NCBI RefSeq assembly: GCF_020035535.1
Contig: NZ_CP083350.1
Location: forward strand, 2,180,501-2,244,500
Length of the DNA stretch: 64,000 nucleotides
Direction: 5' to 3'
DNA from: Ensifer adhaerens
Lineage (GTDB): Bacteria > Pseudomonadota > Alphaproteobacteria > Rhizobiales > Rhizobiaceae
The notes under the pieces were generated by a model. That model searched no databases, was not told where the DNA came from, and worked only from the letters and a program-made list of their open reading frames with translations. Positions within the stretch are counted from its first letter, which is position 1. Every line of letters starts with the position of its first letter. Positions 8,927 through 16,763 of this stretch are shown one piece after another. The position numbers and the translations under genes were made by a program.

Positions 8927-8942
8927 TTGAACATTCGTTCCA
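8927..8942. promoter_or_regulatory. Candidate TetR operator
   Basis: TTGAAC (8927-8932) and GTTCCA (8937-8942) form an imperfect inverted repeat with a 4-bp spacer, 19 bp before the TetR start codon and next to an AT-rich ATATATAT stretch. TetR-family repressors commonly bind such short palindromes in their own promoters. Position and symmetry are the only evidence. Confidence 0.4.
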
Positions 8943-8961
8943 GAATATATATGTCATACCC

Positions 8962-9528
8962 ATGGCGAGACCGAAAGAATTCGATACGGAAGCAGCCCTA
9001 GATGGCGCAATCAAGGTGTTCAGTGAGCACGGATACGAAGGTACGTCCGCGCAGATGCTTGTGGACTCGATGGGGATCGGCCGTCAGAGTATTTACGATA
9101 CGTTCGGTGGCAAGTGGCAGCTTTACCGGGCGGCCTTGCGGCGGTACGGCTCTGGCGAGTGCTCAGCACACTTCGAGGCCCTACGGAAAGGCCCCCGCGC
9201 TATCGATGGTCTCTCAGCTATGCTCAAACGCGTAGTGGAAACTGCGGCTACGCCCTGCCTTGGCATGAGTTCAATTTACGAGTTCGGAACATCTAAACCC
9301 GATGTCACCGAGATCAACGAACCCCTAGCCTCCGCCATGAGCAGCGCGATCGCGGCGCAAATTCGAGAGGCCCAGCGGGACGGCGATGTGGCGGCAGACC
9401 TAGACTCTGAGATTGCCACGCAGTTCCTTAAATCGGCAGTCGCCGGGATCCGGCTTGCGGGGCGCAGCGGTGCCGACCTGCGTACCCTTATGGGTTTGGC
9501 GGAAATCTCGTTGAGGTCCCTACGCTAA
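8962..9528 (+). CDS. TetR/AcrR-family transcriptional regulator
   Basis: A 188-residue regulator with an N-terminal TetR helix-turn-helix (about residues 8-55; F-x-E-H-G-Y-E-G-T-S, then G-I-G-R-Q-S-I-Y-D-T-F-G-G-K) and a helical ligand domain. The DNA-binding part is typical of repressors of oxidoreductase operons. It lies 48 bp upstream of a quinone oxidoreductase and a short-chain dehydrogenase in the same direction, so it most likely represses that three-gene operon and releases it on binding an electrophile or similar small molecule. Confidence 0.9.
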   Translation: MARPKEFDTEAALDGAIKVFSEHGYEGTSAQMLVDSMGIGRQSIYDTFGGKWQLYRAALRRYGSGECSAHFEALRKGPRAIDGLSAMLKRVVETAATPCLGMSSIYEFGTSKPDVTEINEPLASAMSSAIAAQIREAQRDGDVAADLDSEIATQFLKSAVAGIRLAGRSGADLRTLMGLAEISLRSLR

Positions 9529-9576
9529 TTTTTTTTGACCAATTCTGGAACAATCATTCAACAAAGGATGGAGCTT

Positions 9577-10545
9577 ATGAAGGCAATAGTAATGAATGGC
9601 ATCGGTGGCCGTGACATGATGGAACATGTCGAGCTACCAGAGCCAACGCCCGGTCCCGGAGAGGTACTGGTCGATATCGCCTATGCAGGTGTCAACTTCA
9701 TGGACATAGGTGTCCGACAGGGGATCGCCTGGACCGAGAGACCAAATCCCAAGGTTCTTGGCGTCGAGGGCGCCGGGCGGGTTATCGCTGTAGGCGAGGG
9801 CGTCGAGGAGTTTGCCGCCGGCCAGCGCGTCGCCTGGGTATATGCTCCCGGCAGCTATGTTCAACGGATTTCGATCCGCGCGACGTCGCTGGTCCCGATC
9901 CCGGATGATATCGACGATCGGACAGCGGCATCGGTTATGATGAACGGGCTTACCGCCAGCCATTTCGCAACCGAATTCTATCCGGTACAGCCGGGCGATG
10001 TTGCGTTCATCCATGCCGCTGCGGGGGGTGTTGGTCTCCTGCTTACGCAGATCATCAAGCTTCGCGGCGGCGAGGTTATCGGCCGTGTTTCTTCGGAAGA
10101 AAAGGTGGCGATAGCCCAGGCCGCCGGGGTCGATCATGTCATCGTCGATACGGAAGGCAGCTTTGTGGACGAGACGCTTCGCCTGACGAACGGTGAAGGT
10201 GTCCACGTGGTGTACGACGGCTCGGGTCCGACCACATTCCAGGGTTCGCTCGATATTCTGCGTCGGTCTGGAACTTTCTGTTGGTTTAGTCCCGTACTTG
10301 GGGGCCCTGGCGCACTCGACCTGATGAAACTCCCGAGGAGCATCAAGATCGGATATGCGACCTTCCTTGACCATATTCACACGCCCGCATTGCTGCGGCA
10401 GCATTCCAAGCAGCTCTTCAATTGGATCTCGGAAGGAAAGCTCAAGATCCATGTAGGAGGTGAGTATCCACTGGCGGACGCAAGCCGTGCTCATGCCGAT
10501 ATGGAAAGCCGCAAGACGGCGGGAAAGCTGGTGCTGGTCCCATGA
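9577..10545 (+). CDS. Zinc-independent quinone oxidoreductase (MDR family)
   Basis: I chose the ATG at 9577, preceded by AAGGA, because members of this family begin M-K-A-I-V. The 322-residue protein has the GroES-like N-terminal domain (V-N-F-M-D near residue 45) and a Rossmann domain with A-A-A-G-G-V-G-L-L. It lacks the cysteine cluster of zinc alcohol dehydrogenases. It should use NADPH to reduce quinones or enones in the cytosol. It overlaps the next gene by 4 bp (ATGA), implying translational coupling. Confidence 0.88.
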   Translation: MKAIVMNGIGGRDMMEHVELPEPTPGPGEVLVDIAYAGVNFMDIGVRQGIAWTERPNPKVLGVEGAGRVIAVGEGVEEFAAGQRVAWVYAPGSYVQRISIRATSLVPIPDDIDDRTAASVMMNGLTASHFATEFYPVQPGDVAFIHAAAGGVGLLLTQIIKLRGGEVIGRVSSEEKVAIAQAAGVDHVIVDTEGSFVDETLRLTNGEGVHVVYDGSGPTTFQGSLDILRRSGTFCWFSPVLGGPGALDLMKLPRSIKIGYATFLDHIHTPALLRQHSKQLFNWISEGKLKIHVGGEYPLADASRAHADMESRKTAGKLVLVP

Positions 10546-11264
10546 CGAACGAAGCAGCGATGGTTTTTGGCGGTGGCCGAGGAATCGGTAGCGCCATCGT
10601 CAAACGCCTTGGCGCAAACGGTTTCGACGTCGCGTTTACCTATGTGTCTCAACCGGATCGTGCTGCCGAGGTTGTGGCCGCTGTCGAGGCCACTGGGCGC
10701 CGGGCAATCGCTTTGAAGGCGGACAGCGCTGATGACGGAGCGATCGAAAAGGCGGTGGAGTCGGCAGCGGAGCAACTCGGCGCGCTTGATGCCGTAGTTG
10801 TGAATGCTGGGATCCTGCGTCTTGGAACGATCGATACGTTTTCGCTCGAAGACCTCGATCTATCGTTGGCAGTGAATGTGCGCGGCGTCTTCTTGGCGAT
10901 CCAATCTTCGTCACGCCACCTGCGCGACGGCGGAAAAATCGTGACTATTGGCAGCAACACGGCCAAGCGGCCCGGCGGTCCGGGGAGCAGCGTCTATTCA
11001 ATGACGAAGGCTGCTGTCGCGGCGATGGTCAAAGGTGTCGCCCTGGATCTCGCGCCTCGGCGGATCACGGTAAACAACATTCAGCCCGGTCCGATCGAGA
11101 CGGACATGACTGCGCCTTTCGCCGACCATTTGCGAGATGCAATGCCTATAGGGCGATTGGGCAAACCCGAAGAAGTTGCCGCTCTGGTTTCATACTTGGT
11201 CGGGCCGGAGACTGGCTACATGACGGGCGCAGATATAACCATCGATGGTGGGTTTATCCTGTAG
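10542..11264 (+). CDS. SDR-family oxidoreductase
   Basis: A 240-residue classical short-chain dehydrogenase with a G-G-G-R-G-I-G cofactor motif near residue 10, N-A-G at about 88, catalytic Ser in T-I-G-S, and Y-S-M-T-K. The family C-terminus is G-A-D-I-T-I-D-G-G. It resembles 3-oxoacyl reductase-like enzymes, but the substrate is not readable. It is coupled to the quinone oxidoreductase by a 4-bp overlap and probably controlled by the TetR gene upstream. A hairpin follows its stop. Confidence 0.9.
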   Translation: MTNEAAMVFGGGRGIGSAIVKRLGANGFDVAFTYVSQPDRAAEVVAAVEATGRRAIALKADSADDGAIEKAVESAAEQLGALDAVVVNAGILRLGTIDTFSLEDLDLSLAVNVRGVFLAIQSSSRHLRDGGKIVTIGSNTAKRPGGPGSSVYSMTKAAVAAMVKGVALDLAPRRITVNNIQPGPIETDMTAPFADHLRDAMPIGRLGKPEEVAALVSYLVGPETGYMTGADITIDGGFIL

Positions 11265-11293
11265 CAACAATAAGCTGCTTTCGGCAATTTCGG

Positions 11294-11318
11294 TCGCTCC
11301 GTCGGTTGAACGGAGCGA
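11294..11318. terminator. Hairpin after the TetR/MDR/SDR operon
   Basis: TCGCTCCGT (11294-11302) and ACGGAGCGA (11310-11318) form a 9-bp perfect stem with a 7-nt loop, 30 bp after the SDR stop. There is no T-run, so it may work with Rho or as a 3' end stabiliser. Confidence 0.5.
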
Positions 11319-11423
11319 TCACAAGTTAGCAGTTCGCTGACCTTCCACCACGCGTCGACGTTCCTTCCCAAGCCCCGCGCCTTGCCTGCCTGGGCGTGTC
11401 CGTCGCTTGACTTCGGGCGAAAT

Positions 11424-11438
11424 GTTCCTTATTTGTTC
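11424..11438 (+). promoter_or_regulatory. LexA (SOS) box, GTTC-N7-GTTC
   Basis: GTTCCTTATTTGTTC is a perfect match to the direct-repeat LexA operator of Alphaproteobacteria. It lies about 60-105 bp before the unknown gene that follows on the plus strand. Known LexA-regulated rhizobial genes carry exactly this motif near their promoters. Confidence 0.6.
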
Positions 11439-11530
11439 CAAAATGGAGCTGACGCAACGAATACCTTTGATACGCTGATCCGGGACGCCGCCGCGGCGGC
11501 ATGGGTTTTTCGTGTCATGGAATTCGTGCG

Positions 11531-12145
11531 ATGCTAGACAATCTTGCAGTCGACCCCTCCATTCTCGACGCCGCATTCTGCGGTGCGTCAGCAAACGTCT
11601 TTTACCCCCGGGCAACCGTTTTCTGCAGAGGCGGATCGGCGTTCCGAAGCCAGCTCGCACGTGACCTTGGATGCCTCCTTGATGTCGACGACAATGTGGC
11701 TGCGTGGTCGTGCCTGCGGTTCGGATTTGCGCTCGAACGGGGGCCTCATGTGAGTGACTTTGTCGTTCACCGCGAGGACGGCGCCCGGCAGGCCATGGAC
11801 GCTGTGGAAGGTGAAGGCAACCCGGCTGTCACCGCCGCTGCCGCTCGACTTGGCATCGACCACCGCTTCATTCCCCGCTCCGAAATCGAACGAGGATTTC
11901 GACTTCAGAATGCAAAGGACATTTTGCGCTACGCCAGATATCGAACCCCTTTGAACGACCGCGTCCGGGTGCTGGCTGCGCTAGAAGAGAACGGGACCAT
12001 CACCGTCTCCGAAGCCTTCTCGCTGTTTAGGGAGGTCCAGCCAATGACAGGAATTTCCTGGTTGGTCCTAAACCGGTTTATCCGGGTTGACCTCGACGAG
12101 GCAATCTTGGGGCCGGAAACCGCCATCCGTCGTTTTCATCGTTGA
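11531..12145 (+). CDS. Unknown protein behind a LexA box
   Basis: The frame is open from ATG 11501, but ATG 11531 (M-L-D-N-L-A) is my preferred start because the upstream stretch is a GC palindrome without a ribosome site. The 204-residue product has a central segment (F-A-L-E-R-G-P-H-V-S-D-F-V-V-H) that resembles the core strands of PD-(D/E)xK nucleases of the TnsA/VRR type. Its C-terminus is helical (L-N-D-R-V-R-V-L-A-A-L-E-E-N-G-T). A perfect LexA operator upstream predicts damage induction. The nuclease idea is weak; the gene itself looks real. Confidence 0.6.
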   Translation: MLDNLAVDPSILDAAFCGASANVFYPRATVFCRGGSAFRSQLARDLGCLLDVDDNVAAWSCLRFGFALERGPHVSDFVVHREDGARQAMDAVEGEGNPAVTAAAARLGIDHRFIPRSEIERGFRLQNAKDILRYARYRTPLNDRVRVLAALEENGTITVSEAFSLFREVQPMTGISWLVLNRFIRVDLDEAILGPETAIRRFHR

Positions 12146-12262
12146 AGAGGATTTAGCGCTGGACACAGCCCGACGAGGGCTGAGCAGAGCTGCGCTTTTG
12201 GGGGCGAAGAGTAAGAAGCTTGGCTGACTCTTACCGGGCGTCCGAAACAAGCCAGCAGACAC

Positions 12263-12658
12263 TCAACTACCGCTACGCACCCGGAGTTTCAGCCCTTTGC
12301 GCGCCGCCTGCGGATCGATCTTCGCGTAGCTGTGCTGTTCCAGGAGATGCAGCAAGTGGGATGCTGTGAAGAGGCTGATCGCTTTCCCAATCGGGAATTT
12401 GTGAGCATCAGTGTGGCCGGGAGGCGATCGGGTCTAGGTCGACGGAGACTGTATCGACGCCCCAGACGCTGCTCGCCTGGGTCATGTCAAACGTTGCGCT
12501 ATGGATTCGATCCGGTCTGAAGTTCAGCGTCTGATCCGCGCGGGCCGACAACCCGCCCCGGTCGCAGGTTGCCTTCAGACCAACAACTTCACCGACATAC
12601 AGGCCCTGAAATCGCGCTGGAAGGCGGCCCGCCCACAGAAGCCTTCGCTTGCTGAGGC
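12263..12658 (-). pseudogene. Frameshifted remnant of an unrecognised gene
   Basis: The minus strand reads as protein-like sequence in two frames joined near 12420. First comes R-F-Q-G-L-Y-V-G-E-V-V-G-L-K through S-S-V-W-G-V-D-T-V-S-V-D-L-D. A one-base shift leads into F-P-I-G-K-A-I-S-L-F and L-L-H-L-L-E-Q-H-S-Y-A-K-I-D-P, with a stop at 12263. No in-frame start codon is seen near 12658, where a stop interrupts. I read this as the 3' half of a decayed gene. I cannot name its family. Confidence 0.4.
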
Positions 12659-12700
12659 CTATATCTCAGTCCGGTGTTCCATGGACACAGCTGCCCGCCA

Positions 12701-12768
12701 TTCGATATTTCGAATTTCCGGTTCGAGATTTCGAATGCCTGGTTCGAGATTCCGAACGCCAGTTTCGA
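12701..12768. repeat. Iteron-like array, four units with 21-bp period
   Basis: TTCGATATTTCGAA (12701), TTCGAGATTTCGAA (12722), TTCGAGATTCCGAA (12743) and a degenerate TTCGACTTGCG (12764) recur at exactly 21-bp intervals, two helical turns. Each of the first three is a near-palindrome. The spacing fits binding of a protein on one DNA face (replication initiator, partition or repressor protein). No replication gene lies next to it. Confidence 0.5.
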
Positions 12769-12952
12769 CTTGCGTCAGAGCTGCATCCTTGCTGCGCGCA
12801 ATCTTTAATGGTCAAAATTGGGGCATTCCGTTGGAGATCGCGATCGAAAAGGAGCCGAAATTTCAACATTTCGAACGATCGTTCGGTAATACGGAATAAA
12901 AATCGGTATCGTTCGACAGATCGGAACAATCTGGTAGCCGACAATTGGGGTA

Positions 12953-13026
12953 ATTCCCTACACGTAGCCGCTACTTCACTTATGGAGTCGCCTAGTGGTT
13001 AGGGAATTCCATTAGTGAAGTAGCGG
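12953..13026. repeat. Long inverted repeat in AT-rich non-coding DNA
   Basis: An 18-bp arm at 12968-12985 and its partner at 13009-13026 match with one mismatch around a 23-bp spacer. An additional AATTCCCT (12953-12960) / AGGGAATT (13001-13008) pair nests with it. The stretch to 13259 is AT-rich and carries three TTAGGG-type repeats (about 13055-13100). It could be a structured RNA, a terminator complex or an origin-like element. No gene is visible between 12770 and 13259. Confidence 0.5.
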
Positions 13027-13259
13027 GGAATTTGCAGATATTCGCTATTGCTAACTTAGGGTGTTGCGAATTTTAGGGGAGTTTGTGTGGAATCTTAGGG
13101 GATTAAAAATTCTTCCATCCGATTCATGAATGATTTCAGATATTTAACACCCACTCGAAATCGCCGAATATATAGAATCTTGGGGGACCATCGAGCATAC
13201 GCTGACGAGGCTACTCGACGCTGGCCCTCCCACCCTTATCCGTTGGGACGACGACCCGA

Positions 13260-16200
13260 TCACAGCGCTATCGTCTCCGCCAACTCCAGATATCGACAGA
13301 AGGCGTTTGCGAGCTGCATCTGCCGGGGTGTCTTGCATTCGGCCTCGAACACTTGCGGGGAGGCGACAAGGATGGCCATGCACTTGGCGCGACTTATCGC
13401 GACGTTCAACCGGTTCGCGCTGTACAGGAACTCCATTCCGCGTGGCGCGTCTGCATGACTCGACGTTGCCAACGAGAAGATCGCGACCGGCGCCTCCTGA
13501 CCCTGGAACTTGTCGACAGTGCCCACGTGGGCGCCCGGTACGCGCTCCTGGATTTCAAAGACCTGTGCGTTGTAAGGCGCGATTATGATGATGTCTTGGA
13601 GGCCGAGGGCTCGTGTCTCACCGTCGCGGTCGGTCCATCGGGCTTCGGAATTCAGAAGCGCGTCGACGATCCTGGCGACGGCGATGGCCTCCTCCACCGA
13701 GCTTGACTGGTTGCCTGCGTGCACCACGGGAACGTACCGCAGACCGGTTCCCGTAAACGGCCCGTTCGAGGCGATGTCCTGAACACTGCATGACGGGATG
13801 GAGAACAGCTTGCCTTCATAGAACAGTTCGGAGTTGAAGGCGGTGATGCTCGGATGGAGTCGCCATGTATGCTCCAGGAACAGCCCATTTTCTGGCGCTA
13901 TCGTCTTGCTGCCTTGGAGCACGTGATCTAGCGCGGAAACCCCTGTGCCGTCGGGATGCGAACCTTGCGTCGGCTGCTCCAACTGCTGCTGGTCACCGAG
14001 CAGGACGAGGGTAGGTGCCGCGGGCGAAACCGCTAGCACGTTCGCAAGCGACATTTGCGCGGCCTCGTCGGCGAAGAGCACGTCGACGCTGTCGGCAACG
14101 TCATCTCTGGACCAGAAGTACGGCGTTGCGCCGAGGACGTTGACCTGACCTGATTTAATAGATGCAGCCGCTTGCTCGTTGCTAGCAAAGATGCGGAGAT
14201 GATCGGTTCCGTCTTTCTCCGTCTTGTGGCCCGCCAGGACGCTCGTACCGCCCACTTCGATTACCTTGTCGATCAAGTTCCGGATGACTTTGTGGCTGTT
14301 GGCAGTGATGCCGATCCTTTTGCCGTCCTGTATGAGACGACAGATCATATTAGCCGCCGTGAAAGACTTCCCCGTGCCGGGCGGTCCTTGGATCGGAAGC
14401 ACTCCGCCGCGTAGCAAGCGCGATATCCGCAGCGCGCACTCAAGAGTGCTTTCGTCGGGCGCATGCAGCGGTCCATCCACGCGGGGCCGGTGGCGAAGGA
14501 GGAGGTCGCGGGCCGCCTGGTAGCGTCCTTCGCCTTCGATGCCGTTGTCCGCCACGTACTCGGCTAAACGGAACAGAGATCCTTCCTGCTGTTCGGTTCC
14601 GATGACTTTGTGAGCGAACACCCCTTCAGGGTGCATCTCGGCCGACTTACCCGTCTTCTTCACGTCGACGGTCCGCTCGTCCTTCGAGATCGCGACTACT
14701 TTACCGAAGTGCTCTCCTCCCGCTGCGCGCAGCTCCGCGTCATCCCGGATATCAGTATCCTGAGCGTCAAATCCGTAGCGGTCTGTAGGAATCCCTCGCC
14801 CGGTTACTTCTACGGTGCCGAGGAACCGCAGTCCGCCCAATCCCGCCTTTTCATCCATCAAATCCGATGCGGTGAGATCGCGAAGGCGAAAGAACTCCCA
14901 CCAGACCGCCTTGGCTTCCCGGCGATGCCAGCCGAGACAGTGGGCGAGAACCCAGCGGCCCTGCTCGGCAGCACTTCTTTCGGTTACGTCTACGGGAACG
15001 TCGTGCGTGAGACGTTCGATAAGTGCCGCTACGCGTTGCTCGCGCTCCGAGATGTCCTCCCGCGGTTCATCGGGGCCGTTGACGGGGCGATCGATCAATG
15101 CGCCCGCTGCAATGGCCCCCGTTCGGAGCTGTTCAAGCCAGTCCCGAAGCGCTTCAGTGGACCGACAGTCGTCGTCGTTGTAGCTGGAGACCACTTCCTT
15201 TGTCGCATCCCCAATAGACAGCGCATCGTCGAGTTCGAGCGCGGCCTGCATCGATGTGAGCGCGAGGTTCGCCTCTTGCAATGGTGTCGAGCGTTCGAAA
15301 CTGTAGAAGGGCTCGAGCCTCTTTATCGAATAGCTTTCGACGCTCGCGCGGAGCGCATGCCTCACCACCCCGTAGAGGTCGACCATAACCTTGCCGCGCA
15401 GCAGGTCGTCGACTTCGGCCTCGCGCGTGGCATAGCGTCCCATCAGGCGCTTCAATGCCCCAGGCTCGTACGGGGCATAATGGTAGACGTGCAGCTCGGG
15501 GTAGAGAGCCAAGCGCTCAACGACGAAGTCCATGAACCGCTCGAACGCGGCCCTTTCCGACCTCCGGTCGAAAGCCCAGTCGGCGACGCGGACGCGTTTG
15601 CCGCCATCGTCTCGATAGTGGTAGCCGAAGAGATACTCAAGCCCGTGTTCGCCGATGAACGGGTCGCCTTCGAGGTCGAAGAAGATGTCCCCGGGCGACG
15701 GTTCCGGGAGACGACAGAGGCCGAAGCCCGGAACGACATCGAGAAGCTCGTACCGCAGGTCGTGCGCCTCGCGTGCGCTGACCTGGATCTGCGCCTGTGA
15801 AATCACCTTCTGGAAACTTGCCGGAGATCCTCTGTCAGGCTTCCAGGGCATCGGAAATGGAAGCTGCGACAACGCGGCGGAGGTGCTCACGCCGTGTGCC
15901 TGAAGTTCGGTAATCTGTGACTTCGAGATGTTCGCCACAAGACAGAGGTGATCGTCTTCGCGTCGCCGGGTTTCGCACGCGGGTGCCCATCGACAGACGT
16001 CACAATGTTCCGTCGGTTCCGGGTAGTGGGTAGGGGCCCCGCCGACGGAAGAGGCCGCCTCAGCCGCTCTGCGCGCCTTCCTGTAGAATGCGCCGTAGTC
16101 AGCGACGCGAAACATCTGCGGAGCGAAGTCCGACCAGGGGACCACTACGTGAACGAATTCCGGCGTGACTCCCTGAAGTCGTTCAAGCAAGTCTGCGTAG

Positions 16201-16649
16201 AGGCAGAGCTGAAGTACGGTGCCTCCCTTGGTCTCGCGCGACAGCTTCGTGTCAACGATTTCGTATGACCAGGGGCCGAGGTCGCTCCCCACCTCGACCC
16301 TGCGAAGCACATCGGCCCGCCCGATCCATCTGTCGCCACCGAGCGCGGCTTGTGCGATGACATGCACACCGGAGCGCATGGCTTGCAGTGTCGCGTCCAC
16401 CGTCTCATCCGTCACGCCCACCCCAGCGATCGCTGTGGCGGTGAGCCCGAGGCTTGCGAGATGATCGAGGAACTGCTGCTCGTGCCGAAAACCGCGCTCC
16501 TGGAGAACCTCAAGAAGCGGATCCGAACGAAACGGTTTGGCACGGGCTCCGTGCGCTACTTGGAGATCAAGCTCTGTCAGATGCCGACAGTTCAGGTGCC
16601 CGACGAGGTCACTTGCGCTGAGGACAATGTCTGTGCCGATTCGCCGCAT
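13260..16649 (-). CDS. RecB-like nuclease / RNase H / SF1 helicase fusion (TM0106 type)
   Basis: I start at the internal ATG (M-R-R-I-G-T-D-I-V-L-S-A-S-D-L), where TM0106-family proteins normally begin; an in-frame TTG at 16745 is an alternative. About 1,129 residues in three parts. First, a RecB/Cas4-like nuclease (G-R-A-D-V, then I-V-D-T-K and L-Q-L-C-L-Y) closed by a cysteine cluster C-D-V-C-R-W-A-P-A-C. Second, an RNase H-like domain (F-F-D-L-E-G-D-P). Third, a superfamily-1 helicase with Walker A G-P-P-G-T-G-K-S at about residue 754, a D-E-A-A box, G-D-Q-Q-Q-L and a late D-K-F-Q-G-Q-E. It is predicted to unwind and cut DNA, or RNA-DNA hybrids, in the cytosol. It sits 114 bp after an HNH nuclease gene in the same direction, suggesting a nucleic-acid defence or repair pair. 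Confidence 0.9.
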   Translation of the reverse strand: MRRIGTDIVLSASDLVGHLNCRHLTELDLQVAHGARAKPFRSDPLLEVLQERGFRHEQQFLDHLASLGLTATAIAGVGVTDETVDATLQAMRSGVHVIAQAALGGDRWIGRADVLRRVEVGSDLGPWSYEIVDTKLSRETKGGTVLQLCLYADLLERLQGVTPEFVHVVVPWSDFAPQMFRVADYGAFYRKARRAAEAASSVGGAPTHYPEPTEHCDVCRWAPACETRRREDDHLCLVANISKSQITELQAHGVSTSAALSQLPFPMPWKPDRGSPASFQKVISQAQIQVSAREAHDLRYELLDVVPGFGLCRLPEPSPGDIFFDLEGDPFIGEHGLEYLFGYHYRDDGGKRVRVADWAFDRRSERAAFERFMDFVVERLALYPELHVYHYAPYEPGALKRLMGRYATREAEVDDLLRGKVMVDLYGVVRHALRASVESYSIKRLEPFYSFERSTPLQEANLALTSMQAALELDDALSIGDATKEVVSSYNDDDCRSTEALRDWLEQLRTGAIAAGALIDRPVNGPDEPREDISEREQRVAALIERLTHDVPVDVTERSAAEQGRWVLAHCLGWHRREAKAVWWEFFRLRDLTASDLMDEKAGLGGLRFLGTVEVTGRGIPTDRYGFDAQDTDIRDDAELRAAGGEHFGKVVAISKDERTVDVKKTGKSAEMHPEGVFAHKVIGTEQQEGSLFRLAEYVADNGIEGEGRYQAARDLLLRHRPRVDGPLHAPDESTLECALRISRLLRGGVLPIQGPPGTGKSFTAANMICRLIQDGKRIGITANSHKVIRNLIDKVIEVGGTSVLAGHKTEKDGTDHLRIFASNEQAAASIKSGQVNVLGATPYFWSRDDVADSVDVLFADEAAQMSLANVLAVSPAAPTLVLLGDQQQLEQPTQGSHPDGTGVSALDHVLQGSKTIAPENGLFLEHTWRLHPSITAFNSELFYEGKLFSIPSCSVQDIASNGPFTGTGLRYVPVVHAGNQSSSVEEAIAVARIVDALLNSEARWTDRDGETRALGLQDIIIIAPYNAQVFEIQERVPGAHVGTVDKFQGQEAPVAIFSLATSSHADAPRGMEFLYSANRLNVAISRAKCMAILVASPQVFEAECKTPRQMQLANAFCRYLELAETIAL

Positions 16650-16763
16650 TCCCAGACTATACGGCGTCTGCGGGTATTGTCGAACTGCCTCAGCGATAAA
16701 TTGAACCGTGGGCAGATCTCGCAGCGCGCAAAGCCAAAGCGGCAAGCTGCCGCCTGCTCAAGT

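Noticed and set aside
8479..8934. 151-codon minus-strand ORF
   Set aside because: Ser/Arg-rich composition, no ribosome site, overlaps the end of a better-supported gene.
9634..10494. 286-codon minus-strand ORF
   Set aside because: Antisense to the quinone oxidoreductase, which has family motifs.
12701..12768. Possible CRISPR array
   Set aside because: The repeats are contiguous with no unique spacers of 25-40 bp, and no cas genes are nearby.
12501..12899. 132-codon ORF with a seven-residue repeat (F-R-x-x-G-S-R)
   Set aside because: The repeat is a by-product of the 21-bp DNA repeats. All frames show it, there is no ribosome site, and a coding relic runs on the other strand.
13050..13105. 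TTAGGG repeats as telomere-like sequence
   Set aside because: Only three imperfect copies in a bacterial non-coding region.
14610..15800. 396-codon plus-strand ORF
   Set aside because: It is antisense to the RecB/helicase fusion, which has clear nuclease and helicase motifs. The plus-strand product has shadow-type composition.
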